Of a DNA stretch of 64,000 nt, positions 44,721 to 57,347 are shown piece by piece. The stretch's first letter is position 1. Every line of letters starts with the position of its first letter. The stretch is from Zantedeschia hybrid cultivar (taxonomy: Eukaryota > Streptophyta > Magnoliopsida > Alismatales > Araceae), in assembly GCA_030544215.1 (NCBI GenBank), contig JARZZO010000003.1, positions 32,306,379 to 32,370,378 on the forward strand, in the 5' to 3' direction. The notes below the pieces were generated by a model. It had not been told where the DNA came from. It saw nothing but the letters and a program-made list of their open reading frames with translations, and searched no databases. Both the position numbers and the translations under genes were made by a program.

Positions 44721-46050
44721 AATTGTCTTTTCTCTATTATGAATATTGTCAAAATCATGTTTCATAATAAGATTGAAGAACATAATTCTTCTAGACTCGT
44801 TATCCATGTTAAAAAATGTAGAAAAATTTGATTGGAGACTTGTGGATTAGACAATTAAGGATGATATGTGGGAGGATGTTAACGTAAGTATACCACTAAC
44901 TATTATTATTTCCATTTCCTTATTCCACTTGATCCAGATGCAAACATGTTCTGTAGAGTCGTTTCAAATTTGACGACAACCGTATGAATTGGGATTTAAA
45001 GTCAACCGCTAAGAAAAGAAAAGTGTGGATGAAAAGGATTAAATAAAACTATTACAATTGCTTTGTAACATGTTACTAATAATTAAGATTGCTTGCTCAA
45101 ATTGACTCAGTCTGATTCATACAAGAGGTCTTCAGTTGGATGATACAATATGATATGAGTTTACCATGTTCCTCCTAGAATCCAGAGGCTGACATCTTTG
45201 CTAATTATGACACGGCATGTTTTTGTTTTGTTGTTGGCATCTATCAATAATATTCCTAACCTACCACGAGGAAGGTCTGAAATGTAGAGGCATTGATGAG
45301 GACCTGGACATGTTCTATTATAATTTCCTGGGGGAATCAGACAACATAATTAATAAATCTAGTAATTGTACAATATCCCATTAGCTAATGTACCTTGATA
45401 GAATGTTCTTAACACCTTTGCTCTAGGTATGGATTCCTATGGTTGCGTTCTTAGAGAACTTGGAATGGGTCTTACTACAGCATCTAATCTACATCTCTAA
45501 TGAAGATGCTAAATGGAGATCATGGGTCTTATTTAGTTGTTTTCTTTTGATATTAGAGAAAGAAGATGCTGTCGGTGGAAATATAATTTGTCTAAGAACA
45601 TATGTAATGAATCTCATCATATTTATCCTTTTGGGTGGAAGAATTTTATTATATTCGACCATAACTTTGATTTCTAATTATTACTTATTCTTGATCTTTA
45701 TTTTACAGGTTGAGAGGAAATTTGCTTGCTCGGTTTGATTTCAACTCAATTAAAAAAAAAATAGACTTGAACCGAATTAAATTAAATTAAATTATTAGTT
45801 CGATTTGATTTTTCGATCGATTTGAATCAAATAGTGAACACTTACTACTACTTGGTGACGGTAAGGGGCGACTTGGGTGGATCGGATGCCTAATATGACA
45901 ATGCAACTCAAGGAGGACAGCGATGAGGCCTGCATCGAGCGACACAGAGGTCAGACAAGCAACTGCACAGATCAGGTTCGACGTTGAGAGAATAAATAAT
46001 CTTCTGAAGAGACGAAATAGGTAGCCTCCCAGGCACTTAAAATTTAAGAG
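44721..46050. other. Intergenic, no supported gene
   Basis: A 99-codon frame at 45,439-45,738 is Leu/Ile-rich with no known domain. A simple AATTAAATTAAATTAAATT stretch lies near 45,776-45,795. Confidence 0.45.
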
Positions 46051-46059
46051 AGATTTCAG

Positions 46060-46200
46060 ACAGAAGGTCGAGTCGTATGGAAAAGATCTTTGAAATTGCA
46101 CCGACTCGATCGAATCGCATCAACTCGGATTCGTCATGATACGCTACGAGTCGTCCAAGTCGACTCAAGTCGATCGATATGCCAAACCATAACTCTGACC
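46060..46200. repeat. GACTCG/CGAGTC-rich dispersed repeat, copy 1
   Basis: Shares GTCGAGTCGTATG, CGGATTCGTC.TGATACG and ACGAGTCG with 60,765-60,955. Function unknown. Confidence 0.55.
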
Positions 46201-47539
46201 TATTCCTGTACCTGTTTGAAAGGAAAACCAGTGCGGCTTTATCACAATAATCCACCCAAAGCGGAAGTCTTCAGTATTGGTCATCTCCGTCACAATCCTT
46301 TGGACTGTCAAATGACTTACAAGTGTTTGGCCCGGTTTCTAATTGAAAATACTTTTAAAATATTATCTAAATATTTTGTAAAAAGAGTAAATATTAGAAC
46401 TCATTTTCATGACATTTAATTTATTTTTTAACTTTTAACTAAAAATTTACATTTTCTTAAATTAGCGAAAAGTGAAGTTTCGGGGGAATTTATCTTTTAC
46501 TGTAACTACTTGCATCCATCTTTCTTCATGTTACAAGATGAAATCAAAAGTGACTTTCCACTAAAAATTGTACCAAAGACGCCCTTAGTTCGGTTGGCTT
46601 CTATGCAGATTCTTCTCTTAAAAATAGCGAAGAGTAATAAACATTAATGACACTTATTTTCATATATTCTCATTTTTATTTATGTATTTATTTTTAGATA
46701 GTATACTAATCTGGTTAGCAAAGCAAAGGATCTTTTACATATTCAAAATTAAGTAATTCAAAATTTCTAACATTAAGATAACAGCTAACATCGGAAATGA
46801 CAATTCACCCACAATCCAAGAAGCCCAAAACTAGCAGAGCCCATGAACACCCCAAAGACAACAACAATGTTCATGAGGTGGGGAACTTAATTTAGAGTCA
46901 GCCAAGAACAAGAGCTGTTAACAAGCTAGGTTCTTAGAATTTGGTGAATATTTAGATTTATAGCATCTCATGAAGGGTCATGCCATGACCAGTGGCGGAT
47001 CTAGTATTCATCTAGTAGAGTCCCGAGACTCCACTGGATTTTGTCAAATCTATTGACTCAACTCAAAGCAATCTAATACAAGACCCCCCACTGACCTAGT
47101 CTAAGACCCTATTAGTCCAATCCAGAATTCCATAAGACCTAGTCTAAGACCTCTCTGACCCAACCATATTTATGACTCAATGTCCGAATAACTTCATTAG
47201 ACAAAATGACTGCAGAGGGCCCAATGAGGCATACGTACATCACATGATTGCTCGCAAATGGTGTAGGACCATTGTAGCTCCTCAAATCAATAGACTTTTC
47301 CTACGCATTATTTAACAGAAGAGAATGCAAAATTCTAGTGGCTACAATTTGTTATGCATTTTCTAGCGATAATAGGACTAAAATATAGAAGTTCTGTGCA
47401 GAGCAAATTTAATAGATTTAAAGGGTGCCTTCATGTTTTACCATATATACAAATAGCCGAGTGAGGCCATCATTCTATGAAGTGTGTTGACTGTCTAAAC
47501 CGTTTATCACGAATATCTAGTCCGCAGTTAGTTAAAATA
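46201..47539. other. AT-rich intergenic DNA, no gene seen
   Basis: A possible nonautonomous element at about 46,315-46,590 (AAGTGTTTGG at the left, CCAAAGACGCCC at the right) is too weak to call. Confidence 0.4.
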
Positions 47540-47921
47540 AAGATATTTTTGTATATATACCCCTAAAACCAATATATTTATATTTATATCATTAACTCTC
47601 ACACGTTGATATCAATACCTTGAAATCTTTAGAAAGGTTATAGTTATATTTGTCTGTCAACATGAATTCCAACTGAATATGCCAAAAAGATCGTAACTCT
47701 TGATAATAAAATTTTAACATACTTAAAAATATATATGTAAAATGTTAGTAAATTTAAGTGTATATATGCAAAATCTTTATGTTTGAATTAAAGACATTTT
47801 GACGGAAGAATATAACTGCAACGTATTTGAAGATTTTAGAGGTACTAATAACAATAATATCTGAGAATTGAGGGTATAGATGTAAGTATGTATTTTTCGG
47901 GAATATATATATAAAATCTTA
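47540..47921. mobile_element. Foldback-type MITE with long terminal inverted repeats, copy 1
   Basis: The two ends are about 100-bp imperfect inverted repeats, including TATATACCCCTAAAA, ATCTTTAGAAAGGTTATAG and their reversed counterparts (CGTATTTGAAGATTTTAGAGG). No coding capacity. Confidence 0.65.
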
Positions 47922-48058
47922 AAATAAAATTACTCGTGCATCTTAATAGGGCCAATTGCCAAAATTGGAGATGGATGGGAAGACGTGGGATGTTCTTTAG
48001 AGAGTTGAGCCAGAGGGAAAGAGAGAGTGGGAGGTGGAGAGGCAGAGATCGAAGATAG

Positions 48059-48930
48059 GGATTTTACTTATATATCCTGAGAAATTTATATTTGCATCTA
48101 TACCCCTAACCCCCACATGTTATTAATACTCCTAAAATCTTTAGAAAGGTTATAGTTATACCCCTGTACAAAGATGTCATTAATTCAAACTTAAAGATTT
48201 TGCATATATACTCCTACATTAACTAATATTTTACATATATACTCTTAAATTTATTAGAATTTTACATATATATCATGACATTATCAGGATTTATAGAATC
48301 TTTTTAACATATATGAATGAAATTCACGTTATTTTGATGGAGGAATATAACTATAACATTTTTAAAGACTTCCAAGGTATTAATAACAATATGTGAGAGT
48401 CGGTATAGACATAAATGCATGTTTTCAGAGATATATATGTAAAGATTTTAGGAAGATAAGAATAGAAAAAGGCACTTACGGTATGGAGAAGGAGAGTCGT
48501 GAACGTCTACCTTACATTAGTTCTTACGAGTAACACCTTCAGCAATACCCCTCTATCAAGATGCCATTAACTAGTTCAAACTTCAAGATTTTGCTTATAT
48601 ATCCTTACCTTCACTAACATTTTATATAAATACTCTTAAATTTACTAGAATTTTGCATATGTATCTTGACATTATCAGGGTTTATGGAATCATTTTAGTA
48701 TAATTTGTTAAAATTCATGTTATTTTGAGGAGGGATATAATTATAACCTTTCTAAAGATTCAGAGATATTAATAACAATATGTGGGAATTGGGAGTATAG
48801 AAGTAAATATATATCTTCAGATATATACATGTAAAAATCCGAGGAAGATAAGGATAACAAGAGACAGAGACATGAACGTCTAGCTAAGTTGGTTCATGCG
48901 AGTAATACTTGTTGCAATGTCTCTTCTTCA
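48059..48930. mobile_element. Foldback-type MITE, copy 2, with a tandemly duplicated copy 3
   Basis: Copy 2 is about 48,059-48,451 and starts and ends like copy 1. Copy 3 (about 48,541-48,842) lacks the outer left end, and its right flank (GAACGTCTA...GAGTAA) repeats the flank of copy 2, so copies 2 and 3 arose by tandem duplication of about 390 bp and not by two insertions. Confidence 0.65.
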
Positions 48931-48984
48931 CCTCCTCCACCACTGTAATGGAGGTATTATAATAGGTATAATAATAATCAATTG

Positions 48985-49170
48985 TTTTTGGATCCTACAT
49001 GTTCATACAACTTCGATCAGACATGTTAAAGAATTCTAAAAATAAAAAATCGAACCACAATGTACACTAAAAAAAGACTCTTAATGGTTTAAGCCAATAA
49101 GAGTTCTTAATTTTTTAAAAATTTTGGGTCCTATCGGAGATCAGGTTGTAAGAACATGTAAGCCATTTGA
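48985..49170. repeat. Small inverted-repeat element
   Basis: The left part (CCTACATGTTCATACAA) and right part (TTGTAAGAACATGTAAG) are inverted copies about 150 bp apart. Related text appears at 50,250-50,400, 61,900-62,010 and 62,350-62,580, so it is a dispersed family. Confidence 0.5.
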
Positions 49171-52081
49171 GGTCTGAACTTAAAAGGGAAATCTGGTGAT
49201 AATCCCATCCCATCCTGTTACGTTAAAGTTTCCTGCATAAACGCAGATTCACATGGTGCCAACGGGATTTCCCTTTTTTTTTATTTTTTTTTACATAGAA
49301 ATACGTGGGGAAAGATAAAGACCACAGATATATGAAACTTGTGACAAAGAAGGATGACCGATGTTGATCTTAACATTAATTACCCTCTCTATCACACCCT
49401 CTACTTTCGTTTTCTTTTGAATCCAGATCCTAAGTATAGTGCATAAGGAGATTTGTCTAAAAGAATCCCTCTCATACACTTTTTTTATTTTTTCTTAAAA
49501 AACTTCCTCTTCTTTCTTTGCACTTACCTAATCTCCTTCTCATCTGTATTTACGTGAATCGGACTCTTTTCTATTAGAGACTCTTTTCACAGTTAAAGAG
49601 GGATTTCAATTTTTTATGTTTATTAGAGACTTTTACATTTCGCTCCCTCTTGTTACATATGAACAAAAATACACCTTAACTAATTTGTCAAAAGCTCAGA
49701 CGAGTGCATCAAAAGAATCATTGGTTTACAGTCCATCTACTCCTATTCAGATATTCATACAATAAAAGTTCTAAACAATTAAATATTACCACTTTTACTC
49801 TATTAAAAGATTTCAGATATTAATACAGCAAGAATACAATAATATTGAATAGGAATAAATACTTAATCATCCAACCAAAAAAAGAGATTATATTCTTAAT
49901 TGTATTGATGCAAATATTTATTCATAAGCACATCAATCAACTCTCTAATTCATGAATTCCTTCTCTACAATCTTGTTGTTTGTCTCTGAATATGTTCCTG
50001 CTCCAAAACAAATATTTAATTGACATAATATGTCAAACACATTATTCTTGATTCTTGATCTATGATAATGCTCTTATCCATATTAGAGTTACACTTATAA
50101 TTCAGAGAGAGAGAGAGAATGACAATATGCTTAGGCTCTCTCTCATTATTGAAATAGTAATTCAAACTAAGGATTTGTAAATTTAGAGTTATACTAACTA
50201 CGCTGGTAACTAGTGTTGTATTGGTTGTCAATGCAACAAAAAATTTTAAATTTTTTTAGGACGGCCCCATTGTGCCCCATGCTTTTCATTGTTCATTAGA
50301 GTTTGATTTTTTATTGTTTAGATTTTTTCGATCTCCCATTTGGAAATTAGATTGTACCAACATGTAAGTCGAATTGGGGCCAACCTTAACAAATTAAAAA
50401 ATATTTTTTTTTGTCTATGTCGATAACCAATGCAACAAGTATAACTTGAGAATTTACATCTTAAGTATGTTCTCTTTAAACCAATCTCTATGACCAGCTA
50501 TAAAAACTAGACCTAATGTTTAGTATATATTTTTTGTTATTTAGATTGTTCCAATTAATCTTCAATGTCAATATATTCATCAAGTGTTCCCATGCTATTC
50601 TAAGATCTATTATCTTTTGAGTGTTAATTATATTTCTTGATTATCACCTCTTCAACCCTACTTTAAAGTTTATCTCTCCCAACTCTGATGCAAAGATCTT
50701 TAAGTCATTTATTTCTTCTAATTAATCATGTCTCTTTTATTATATGTTTGCATATTTAATTTTGTTGTAATTGCAAGCACGTATGCTTTCCTTCGTGCCT
50801 TGCATGTCGAATTTGGCACATTGATGTTCTTTTGTATTGGGTCTAGTTGAGATCTATGGAATCCTTGACATTTTAATTCCAATAAAATTGAACTCAGATC
50901 TAGCCATATTGTACTGGTAGGAGTTAAATAATCGTATGGTAGAACGTCCCACTTTAGATTTCATACTTAAAGACTCTACATCGAACTTCTCACTTTGGAT
51001 TTTCCCTTTAAAGACCATACACAGAACTTTTTACTATGAATTTTCCCCTAAGAGTTTCTTGATTTTGAGCGGTTGTTGAAAATTACTTTCTTGAAGTTTT
51101 TAATTAAGAAGTTCTATGAAAGGTAGTTTTATATGTTGTAGATATTGCATGTCCTAATCCTAATTAAGTTGCTGGATCACTTTTGACATTGATTACTTGA
51201 CATATGTGCTTGATTGTTTCTTGACTTGTTTACTGTTAATTGATAGTATTCACTCTCCCAACTCTCATGCTTTAACTCCTCTACATGTTCACTTGTTAAA
51301 TAACCATGACTATCTTGTCTATTAGTTGTGCTCAATTGTCTATTTCATTACTTATGTTTAACCAAGTTTTGATTAATTATATAACCATTCTACAAATTAT
51401 TTGTAGTCATTCTTTTCTTTCTGTTATCATGCATCAAAAAGTCTTATTCATGCTTATTTCCTTATGCATCCGAAATTATATTGCCTTTAACTCCATTATT
51501 AACTTGATTATCCTTCCTTTGCGAGACCTTATGAATGACCAAATGCATTAATGCATACATTTGAGTATTTTGGGATGCAAATCCTACTGAGCATTTTATG
51601 GTCACAAGCTTGCAAACTATCATTTTTCAAATACTGAACAAGGAAGAGAGATTGTTTAAGATGAGAATTGAGCAGATAACCACTTAACTTCATCCATCTG
51701 TTTTATGAATAAATTTCAGTTCTCATATATTTTAAAGACTGTTTTGTTAATAAATTCTGGCAGAGACTTTTATTTTAGATGGAAGACATTAATTTATTAT
51801 CAAGTTTATTGATGGACTTATGAGATTATTACAGTCAGTATTATCTTACTCTTTTCATTTGAGTATTTATTTTTAAATATGATCTGGTTACTTTTATCAT
51901 GCATATGCATATATGTCATATTTTGGGGTGTGACTATGGCTGGCACTGAAAAGGACATGTCATGGTCTTTTAGCCCTTGATGGACGACCATATTTCAAGC
52001 AGAGAGCTGCATCAAAGGACATAGAAGATTCATATTCTGCCTCCTCTACCTACTCATTCAGATGTTAAAAAAAACCTGAGA
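49171..52081. other. AT-rich intergenic DNA, no gene seen
   Basis: About 2.9 kb of low-complexity AT-rich sequence with a (GA)n run near 50,105-50,118. Frames at 49,291, 50,016 and 51,306 show no domain. Confidence 0.5.
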
Positions 52082-52325
52082 GCCACTTTAATTGGAGAAG
52101 AATAAAGCCGCTTATTCTTAAAATAAGGTTAATTTTAATTTGACGGACGGAATGATATATATCCCATCAGAATTATTTATACTAGAATAAAGAGAATAAG
52201 TCATTCCACCCTAGACCCACGAATTGCTTATTCTTCTTATTCCATCAATGAGCTCCAAAACACTCCTTATTCTAATATATACTATTCCGAACCAAATAAC
52301 TTATTCTGCAATCAAATGAAACTAA
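52082..52325 (+). mobile_element. MITE, copy 2 of 3
   Basis: Starts GCCACTTTAATTGGAGAAGAATAA; the right end, reversed, reads TTAGTTTCATTTGATTGCAGAATAA. Internal blocks as in copy 1 (CTAGACCCACGAATTGCTTA). Confidence 0.75.
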
Positions 52326-52495
52326 GCATGTTACAAAAAAAACTGCTAAACAAAAAAATAAGATTCTTATTCCACCAATGAGCACCTAGACACTTCTTAT
52401 TCTAATATACACTATTCCGGACCGAATAACTTATTCTGCAATCAAATGAAGCTAAGAATGTTACAAAAAAAAACTGCTAAACAAAAAAGTAAGAT
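52236..52495. repeat. Tandem duplication (130 bp) of the MITE right end and its flank
   Basis: The second unit (52,366-52,495) repeats TTCTTATTCCA.CAATGAGC, CTATTCCG and the flanking CTGCTAAACAAAAAA.TAAGATT. Because it includes host flank, it happened after insertion. Confidence 0.8.
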
Positions 52496-53265
52496 TGTAC
52501 GAACTTATTTGTAAATAGTCGGACTAGCAGGCCTGATATGTGATATTGAAATTTCAAATGTTTGAAAAGTGAAAAGGCCAAGCTGCCAAGGTGACATGAA
52601 CAGTGCGAAGATATGCAACTGATGCAAGTATTGTGGGTTTGCACATCTTGAATGGTTGAAAAAGGAAGCATCAAAGAAAAAATAGAAATACGAGCTACCG
52701 CATCTCAACCATCCAATCTTTGGATCCCTGATGTGGATTCTATTCTTGAGGTGGATCCTATCATTTAGGTTTAGATCCACACAAGTAGAATATTTTCACA
52801 TGATCATCACTTCTATACTCGCATCCTATCCCACATGTAGACAAACATAAGCTACAGTTCATGTATGAAATCATACAAGGTTGCTAGAATTTGATGTTTC
52901 CTCAGATGCTCCAAGCAGATATCATCTTCTCACAGGGGTGTGCCAATCTAGATCTACAGTGAGACAACAAGAACATCTCAGAGAAGCGCCCCCATATATC
53001 ATCATCATATGACCAAGTAAAAGAAAGGAAAAAAAAAAAAGAAACCTCATATGAGGCTGTGTACACTGCAACATGATCCATGGAAGGCTCTGCCTTCCTC
53101 TCTTTCTCTCTCTATACATGCGAGTTCTTTCTTATTCCATTCCTTCTGTTGGGATCTTGGCGTGGAGGCCCTGGGAGGCCCCCGGGTGACACCTCCATGT
53201 CCAGCAGCCGGCGGCGGGGAGTCTGGTCTCCGGCCGTGAGGTAGAGAATCCGGCCACGCCCACCA
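52496..53265. other. Downstream region of the DUF4228 gene
   Basis: Contains the presumed 3' UTR of the gene at 53,266-54,165 (minus strand), roughly 52,950-53,265. No other gene seen. Confidence 0.4.
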
Positions 53266-53606
53266 TCAGGTCGCCATCTCCGATATGCTCTGCAGCGAAG
53301 GGCGCCACTGCCGTGGCCGCCCGGCGGGCTGCGCCGCCCTCTGACGGCTCCTATCTTGCCGCGCGACCTGTAAGCATGTCACAGTTGCAGCACAAGCGTC
53401 AGCTGGGGAAGCAAGGGGAGGACTTGTAAAGGCGGAAAGGTCGAATCTTTCCGTTGTCATCGCCAAGAAGCTTTGGGTGTGAAATTAATGGGGGAGAAGT
53501 GAATTTACCTGTGAATCCTTATCTTTGTCGACAACCCTGCCGCTCATGGAGGAATCCGAACCCTGTTGGGCTTGCTCGTCCCTAGTTGTCTTCATCCTCT
53601 GGTACT

Positions 53607-53641
<35 letters not shown>

Positions 53642-54165
53642 TGCCTCTGCCTCTTAAGCAGTTCCATCTGGGCCCTCATCTTCTCCTGCTTCCTCGCCCG
53701 AAGCCCCTTTATCACCTCTGCGCCAGATCAAAAGAACCAGTAACAACATGCACAAGGGGAAGAAGTAGTCGGGATCGCTGTTGGGTCGACGAGAAATTGG
53801 GCGCAGAATCGGGCAAACACAGAGCTCATGAGCATAGAGGAGGCGGGCAAAATCGCACCTTGGGAGGTGACGAGGCGGTAGACCTGGCCGAGCACGAGCG
53901 TATCCTTGGGGCGGAGGAGGCGGACCCGGGTGAAGCGCACGCCCTCGCCGGCGCTGGTGCTGCCGGCGGCTCCCTGGGGCTGCCCAGGCTGCTGGTGCTG
54001 CGCCTCGTCAGCAGGGAGGCGGCAGAAGGTGATGAGGGCGACATAGTGGCCGGGGTTGCTGCGCATGACTTCGCTGGCGGGGGTGGGCCAGTAAAGCCGC
54101 TCCAGCCTTCCCCCAGGGTGCTGTATCACCACCGCCGCCGCATCAGTCGCCTGGCAGTTCCCCAT
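53266..54165 (-). CDS. DUF4228/PADRE-family protein (205 aa), three exons
   Basis: The one host gene in the window. Model: exon 1 54,165-53,859, exon 2 53,717-53,509, exon 3 53,367-53,266 (stop TGA); both introns are 141 bp with GT...AG ends, and the joined frame stays open for 206 codons. The start MGNCQATDAAAVVIQHPGGR is the classic N-terminus of the family, with a probable N-myristoylation glycine. Next come YWPTPASEVMRSNPGHYVAL and FTRVRLLRPKDTLVLGQVYRLVTSQ, which runs over the first intron into EVIKGLRARK. Exon 2 has a run of 12 Gln encoded mainly by CAG. The end, RQWRPSLQSISEMAT, is typical. Members respond to stress and pathogens; the biochemical role is unknown. Exon 1 is very GC-rich, as in many monocot genes. 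Confidence 0.93.
53600..53643 (-). repeat. CAG/CAA trinucleotide repeat in exon 2 (12 Gln)
   Basis: Eight uninterrupted CAG units followed by mixed CAA/CAG on the minus strand. Likely length-variable. Confidence 0.85.
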
Positions 54166-54540
54166 CTACACCCCCCAGCGCCCACTCCGCTCCTCCCCAA
54201 CCCACCAGTAATCCCAGCCACAGCTGCTACTCCACTTCCTTCCTCTACCTGATCCCTCCTGCTCTCTCTCCCCACTGCCCCTCAATTGACCTGTCTATCT
54301 ACCTGTATCTTTGTCCCCCCCTCTTTCTCTCTCTAACTCCCCCTCTCTCTATCTCTGTGTCAGTTTGATGGATGGGGGTGTTGGGAAGGGAGGAATGAGA
54401 GAAAAGGGAAGGGGTGTGTGGGGGAAGGGAGAGGGGGGTGGTGGGGTGGGAAAGCAGCCCACAACCAACTGGTATTACTGTAGCTGACGGTGGGTGTTTG
54501 TGCTAATGAGGGTGGGAGAGGCCCTGAAGCCGGAGAGAGG
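54166..54540 (-). promoter_or_regulatory. 5' UTR of the DUF4228 gene, GA-rich
   Basis: On the minus strand a long GA-rich leader (runs of GAGAGA near 54,263, 54,325 and 54,345). The extent assumes the TATA box at 54,570. Confidence 0.5.
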
Positions 54541-54569
54541 AGGACGCTGCTGCCGCTGGTGGTGGCGCT

Positions 54570-54576
54570 CTTATAG
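54570..54576 (-). promoter_or_regulatory. TATA box of the DUF4228 gene
   Basis: CTATAAG on the minus strand in a GC-rich setting, about 400 bp before the ATG. A (CT)8 microsatellite lies further upstream at about 54,653-54,670. Confidence 0.55.
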
Positions 54577-54729
54577 CCAAGCCCACATAAATAATCTCTG
54601 CAAGCTACCAAATTGCCCCCACTTTGGAACCATGCGCAACCTCACCATCCCCATCTCTCTCTCTCTCTCTGCACTTGGCAGAAGGAGAACTGCCGGTTAC
54701 AGAAGCGGTAAACAGCAGTAGCACGCGGG

Positions 54730-55330
54730 GAGGCGCAGGGGTCGCTCATAAATGAGAGTAAGTCTGAGGCGGAGGTGCGTGGGAGCTCGAGTTACCGACT
54801 GACCGTGTGTACTACTCGCCACATTTTCCTCCTCGGTAATCTCACCGGCCCCAGCGCCCGCGCACCGCGCGCCTTCTAAAGTGCGTCGTTAACTAAACGA
54901 AAGCGGCAATTGTGCTAATATTTAATTAAGTATAGATTATAATAATAACAATAATAGTTTAATATCGCGGGCTTCCGGGCCGTTGATCGGCCCGATCCAG
55001 CGTGATCGCGAGGAGAGGAGAGTTGGAGGAGCCGGCGGTGTGGAGCCGACGGGGCCGGCCTTCGTCAGCCTGCTTTCAAGGCGTGCGCCGCGTGCCTCGT
55101 TGTCCGGCTCTCCCCGCCCGTTTCCTCGGTTTCCACGCCCCGGCTGGGCCGGCCCGGCTCGGACCAACCAGTCTCAACAGTCAAAACCTTGGTGCCACAT
55201 GGCAGAAGAGGGTGCGCGAAGCAGGGAAATTATACTGTGTAATGACAATAACGTAAACAATAACTAACAAAGTAAAGCGGCTTTATGTATGCGTTATTTG
55301 CTCTGTCCTGTGTGTGAGTGAGATGCTATG
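54730..55330. other. GC-rich upstream region, no supported gene
   Basis: Strongly GC- and CpG-rich between 54,840 and 55,240, with GGGCCGTTGATCGGCCC and GGGCCGGCCCGG dyads. A 94-codon plus-strand frame (54,983-55,267) has biased composition and no domain. Probably distal promoter. Confidence 0.4.
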
Positions 55331-55334
55331 ATTT

Positions 55335-55660
55335 ATGGGATACGACACGGAATGTCTAAGCGTCGACACGGACACTTACATCGGATGCGACAATATCATA
55401 AAAATAAGATACAAAAATACGGAGAATATACGAACATATATATATAAATACGTAGTTACATATGTATATAAAAATATAATTACTGAAATTTATTTAAAAT
55501 ATATAATTTAAATATATCAAATTTTATCATATAGACAAATATTTTAAAAAGATATGTCAAGTATTTTAAGAAATCTTTAGCATTTATTTTGAAATCTTGA
55601 AGTAGAAGGTTGGACACAAGTGTCCGAACGTCGTGTCGTGTCCAAGTGTCTTATCCGATT
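55335..55660. repeat. Nonautonomous repeat with GACACG-rich inverted ends
   Basis: The left part has ACGACACGG, GTCGACACGGACAC; the right part has GTGTCCGAACGTCGTGTCGTGTCC. The ends are imperfect inverted repeats around an AT-rich centre. Family not identified. Confidence 0.5.
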
Positions 55661-56991
55661 CTTTAAGATAAATAGAAGTATCTACCGAATCATAGGTGAG
55701 ATAGTACGCTTTCTTCCTTTTTTTTTAAATTCCTCTTTTTGCCGACTTTTTCTCTCTCTTTTCTTTAACATACATACATTCTCTTCTCTTTTGGTAGATT
55801 GTGATAATAAAAAAATGTCACAGAGCTGTGTAAATTATGTTTGTGGATGAGAACTATATATAAGAGGTCTTTTGCTTTTTTACCTTTTTTCTTAGAGAAA
55901 TGTGGATGAGAACTAAGGGATCTTTCTTCCTTTGTGTTTGCCTTTTTCCTAGAGAAAGGGTCCGTACAGGCTTGGACGGCTGCAGGGTCACCTGGGGCAG
56001 AGGTTACTACAGGCTAATAGGTTCCTGTCCGTTACTTCCATCAGCTGCTCCAATGTCTACATTTGTGGCACTCAACACTTCCAAACAAACTAATGGAAAG
56101 GCTTTTTATATCAAACACATCTTGGATTCAATTCTTATCTTATGTGACATGCAGAGGTAGAAATTAACCTATGATTCTGATAAGACCTATATTTTTTAGA
56201 ACTTCTTATGGAGGGAGAAATCCATCAGAAGAGAAGAATATTTTTTGTTCCTTCATTACGAGACTTCTGAAGTTGGAATTATCATTTACATAGGCAGGAT
56301 AAATCACTATTTCCGTGAAAGGAAAAAAAAAAAACTCTTAGGACGAGTTAAATGGTCTTAGAAAGATTTTCATGTAGCTTAATCGATTGAATTATTTGCA
56401 ACCCTTGGTCTTTGTAAGTAGAGATACATTAGGACACAGATGATAATTAAGAGATGGAAGGATAATTAGGCTGATATATTAATTAGCAATTGCATAATTT
56501 GATGGATGGTTTATCTTTTGCAGCTCCCAATTTTTTTTATTTTTTTTCTTTTACTTGTGACAAGGTAATATAAAAGTGTGTGAAGCTATAGTCGTTGAAA
56601 AGCACCCATCGCAGTTGTTCAGTGGGAGATTTGATTGGAATCGTTCTACATTAATATCCATCAATAATATTAAGAGAGAGTTTGCCAAAAAAAATAGTTG
56701 TAAGTCATTTTCAAATCTATTTTAAACACGAGAATATTAAGCCAGAGTGATTGCAGTTAATTTTGAGTGGTTATAAAATTGAACACTTTTAATACATTTA
56801 TTTTCCCTATAATTTAAATAATATAGTTTATAACTTCTAATGGAAGCCTAAAGATAATCTAATACAATAAGGAAATTTTAAAATATAGTTTTCACTCAAA
56901 AATAACCAAGTCCAAAAGCATTTCTAATTAAAAGCTGCATGGAATACGGCATAATAGTCATATGATATGCATCTAAATGCGTCCTTACACG
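55661..56991. other. Intergenic, no gene seen
   Basis: AT-rich with no recognisable domain; frames at 55,620 and 55,900 are not supported. Confidence 0.45.
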
Positions 56992-57347
56992 TTCACATCT
57001 GCCTATACCATTGATGAGGTGGACTTCTCTGTTGGTGCTAATTAAATCCTTAAACTGAGCTATCAAGACATGTTTTATATTTACTGTATATATATTGAGG
57101 TATTTGGTCTAATGTAAAATATTGTAAAATATTTTATCTTTGTGAGTTAAAAAAATACAAGATTTTACATTCACATCTGCCTATACCATTGATGAGGTGG
57201 ACTTCTCTGTTGGTGCTAATTAAATCCTTAAACTGAGCTATCAAGAAATTATTTATGTTTACTGTCTATATATTGAGGTATTTGGTCTAATGTAAAATAT
57301 TGTAAAATATGTTATCTTTGTGAGTTATAAAATACAGGATTTTACAA
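56992..57347. repeat. Tandem duplication, two units of 178 bp
   Basis: Unit 1 starts at 56,992 and unit 2 at 57,170, both TTCACATCTGCCTATACC. They remain very similar, including TAAAATATTGTAAAATAT near the end of each. Confidence 0.9.

Noticed and set aside
46315..46590. Possible MITE with GTTTGG / CCAAA ends
   Set aside because: Terminal match too short and too degenerate.
53566..54252. A 228-codon plus-strand frame
   Set aside because: It is the antisense shadow of the three-exon gene, with poly-Leu from the CAG repeat.
54983..55267. A 94-codon plus-strand frame in GC-rich DNA upstream of the DUF4228 gene
   Set aside because: No domain, a second frame is equally open, and the composition explains the absence of stops. 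More likely promoter DNA.
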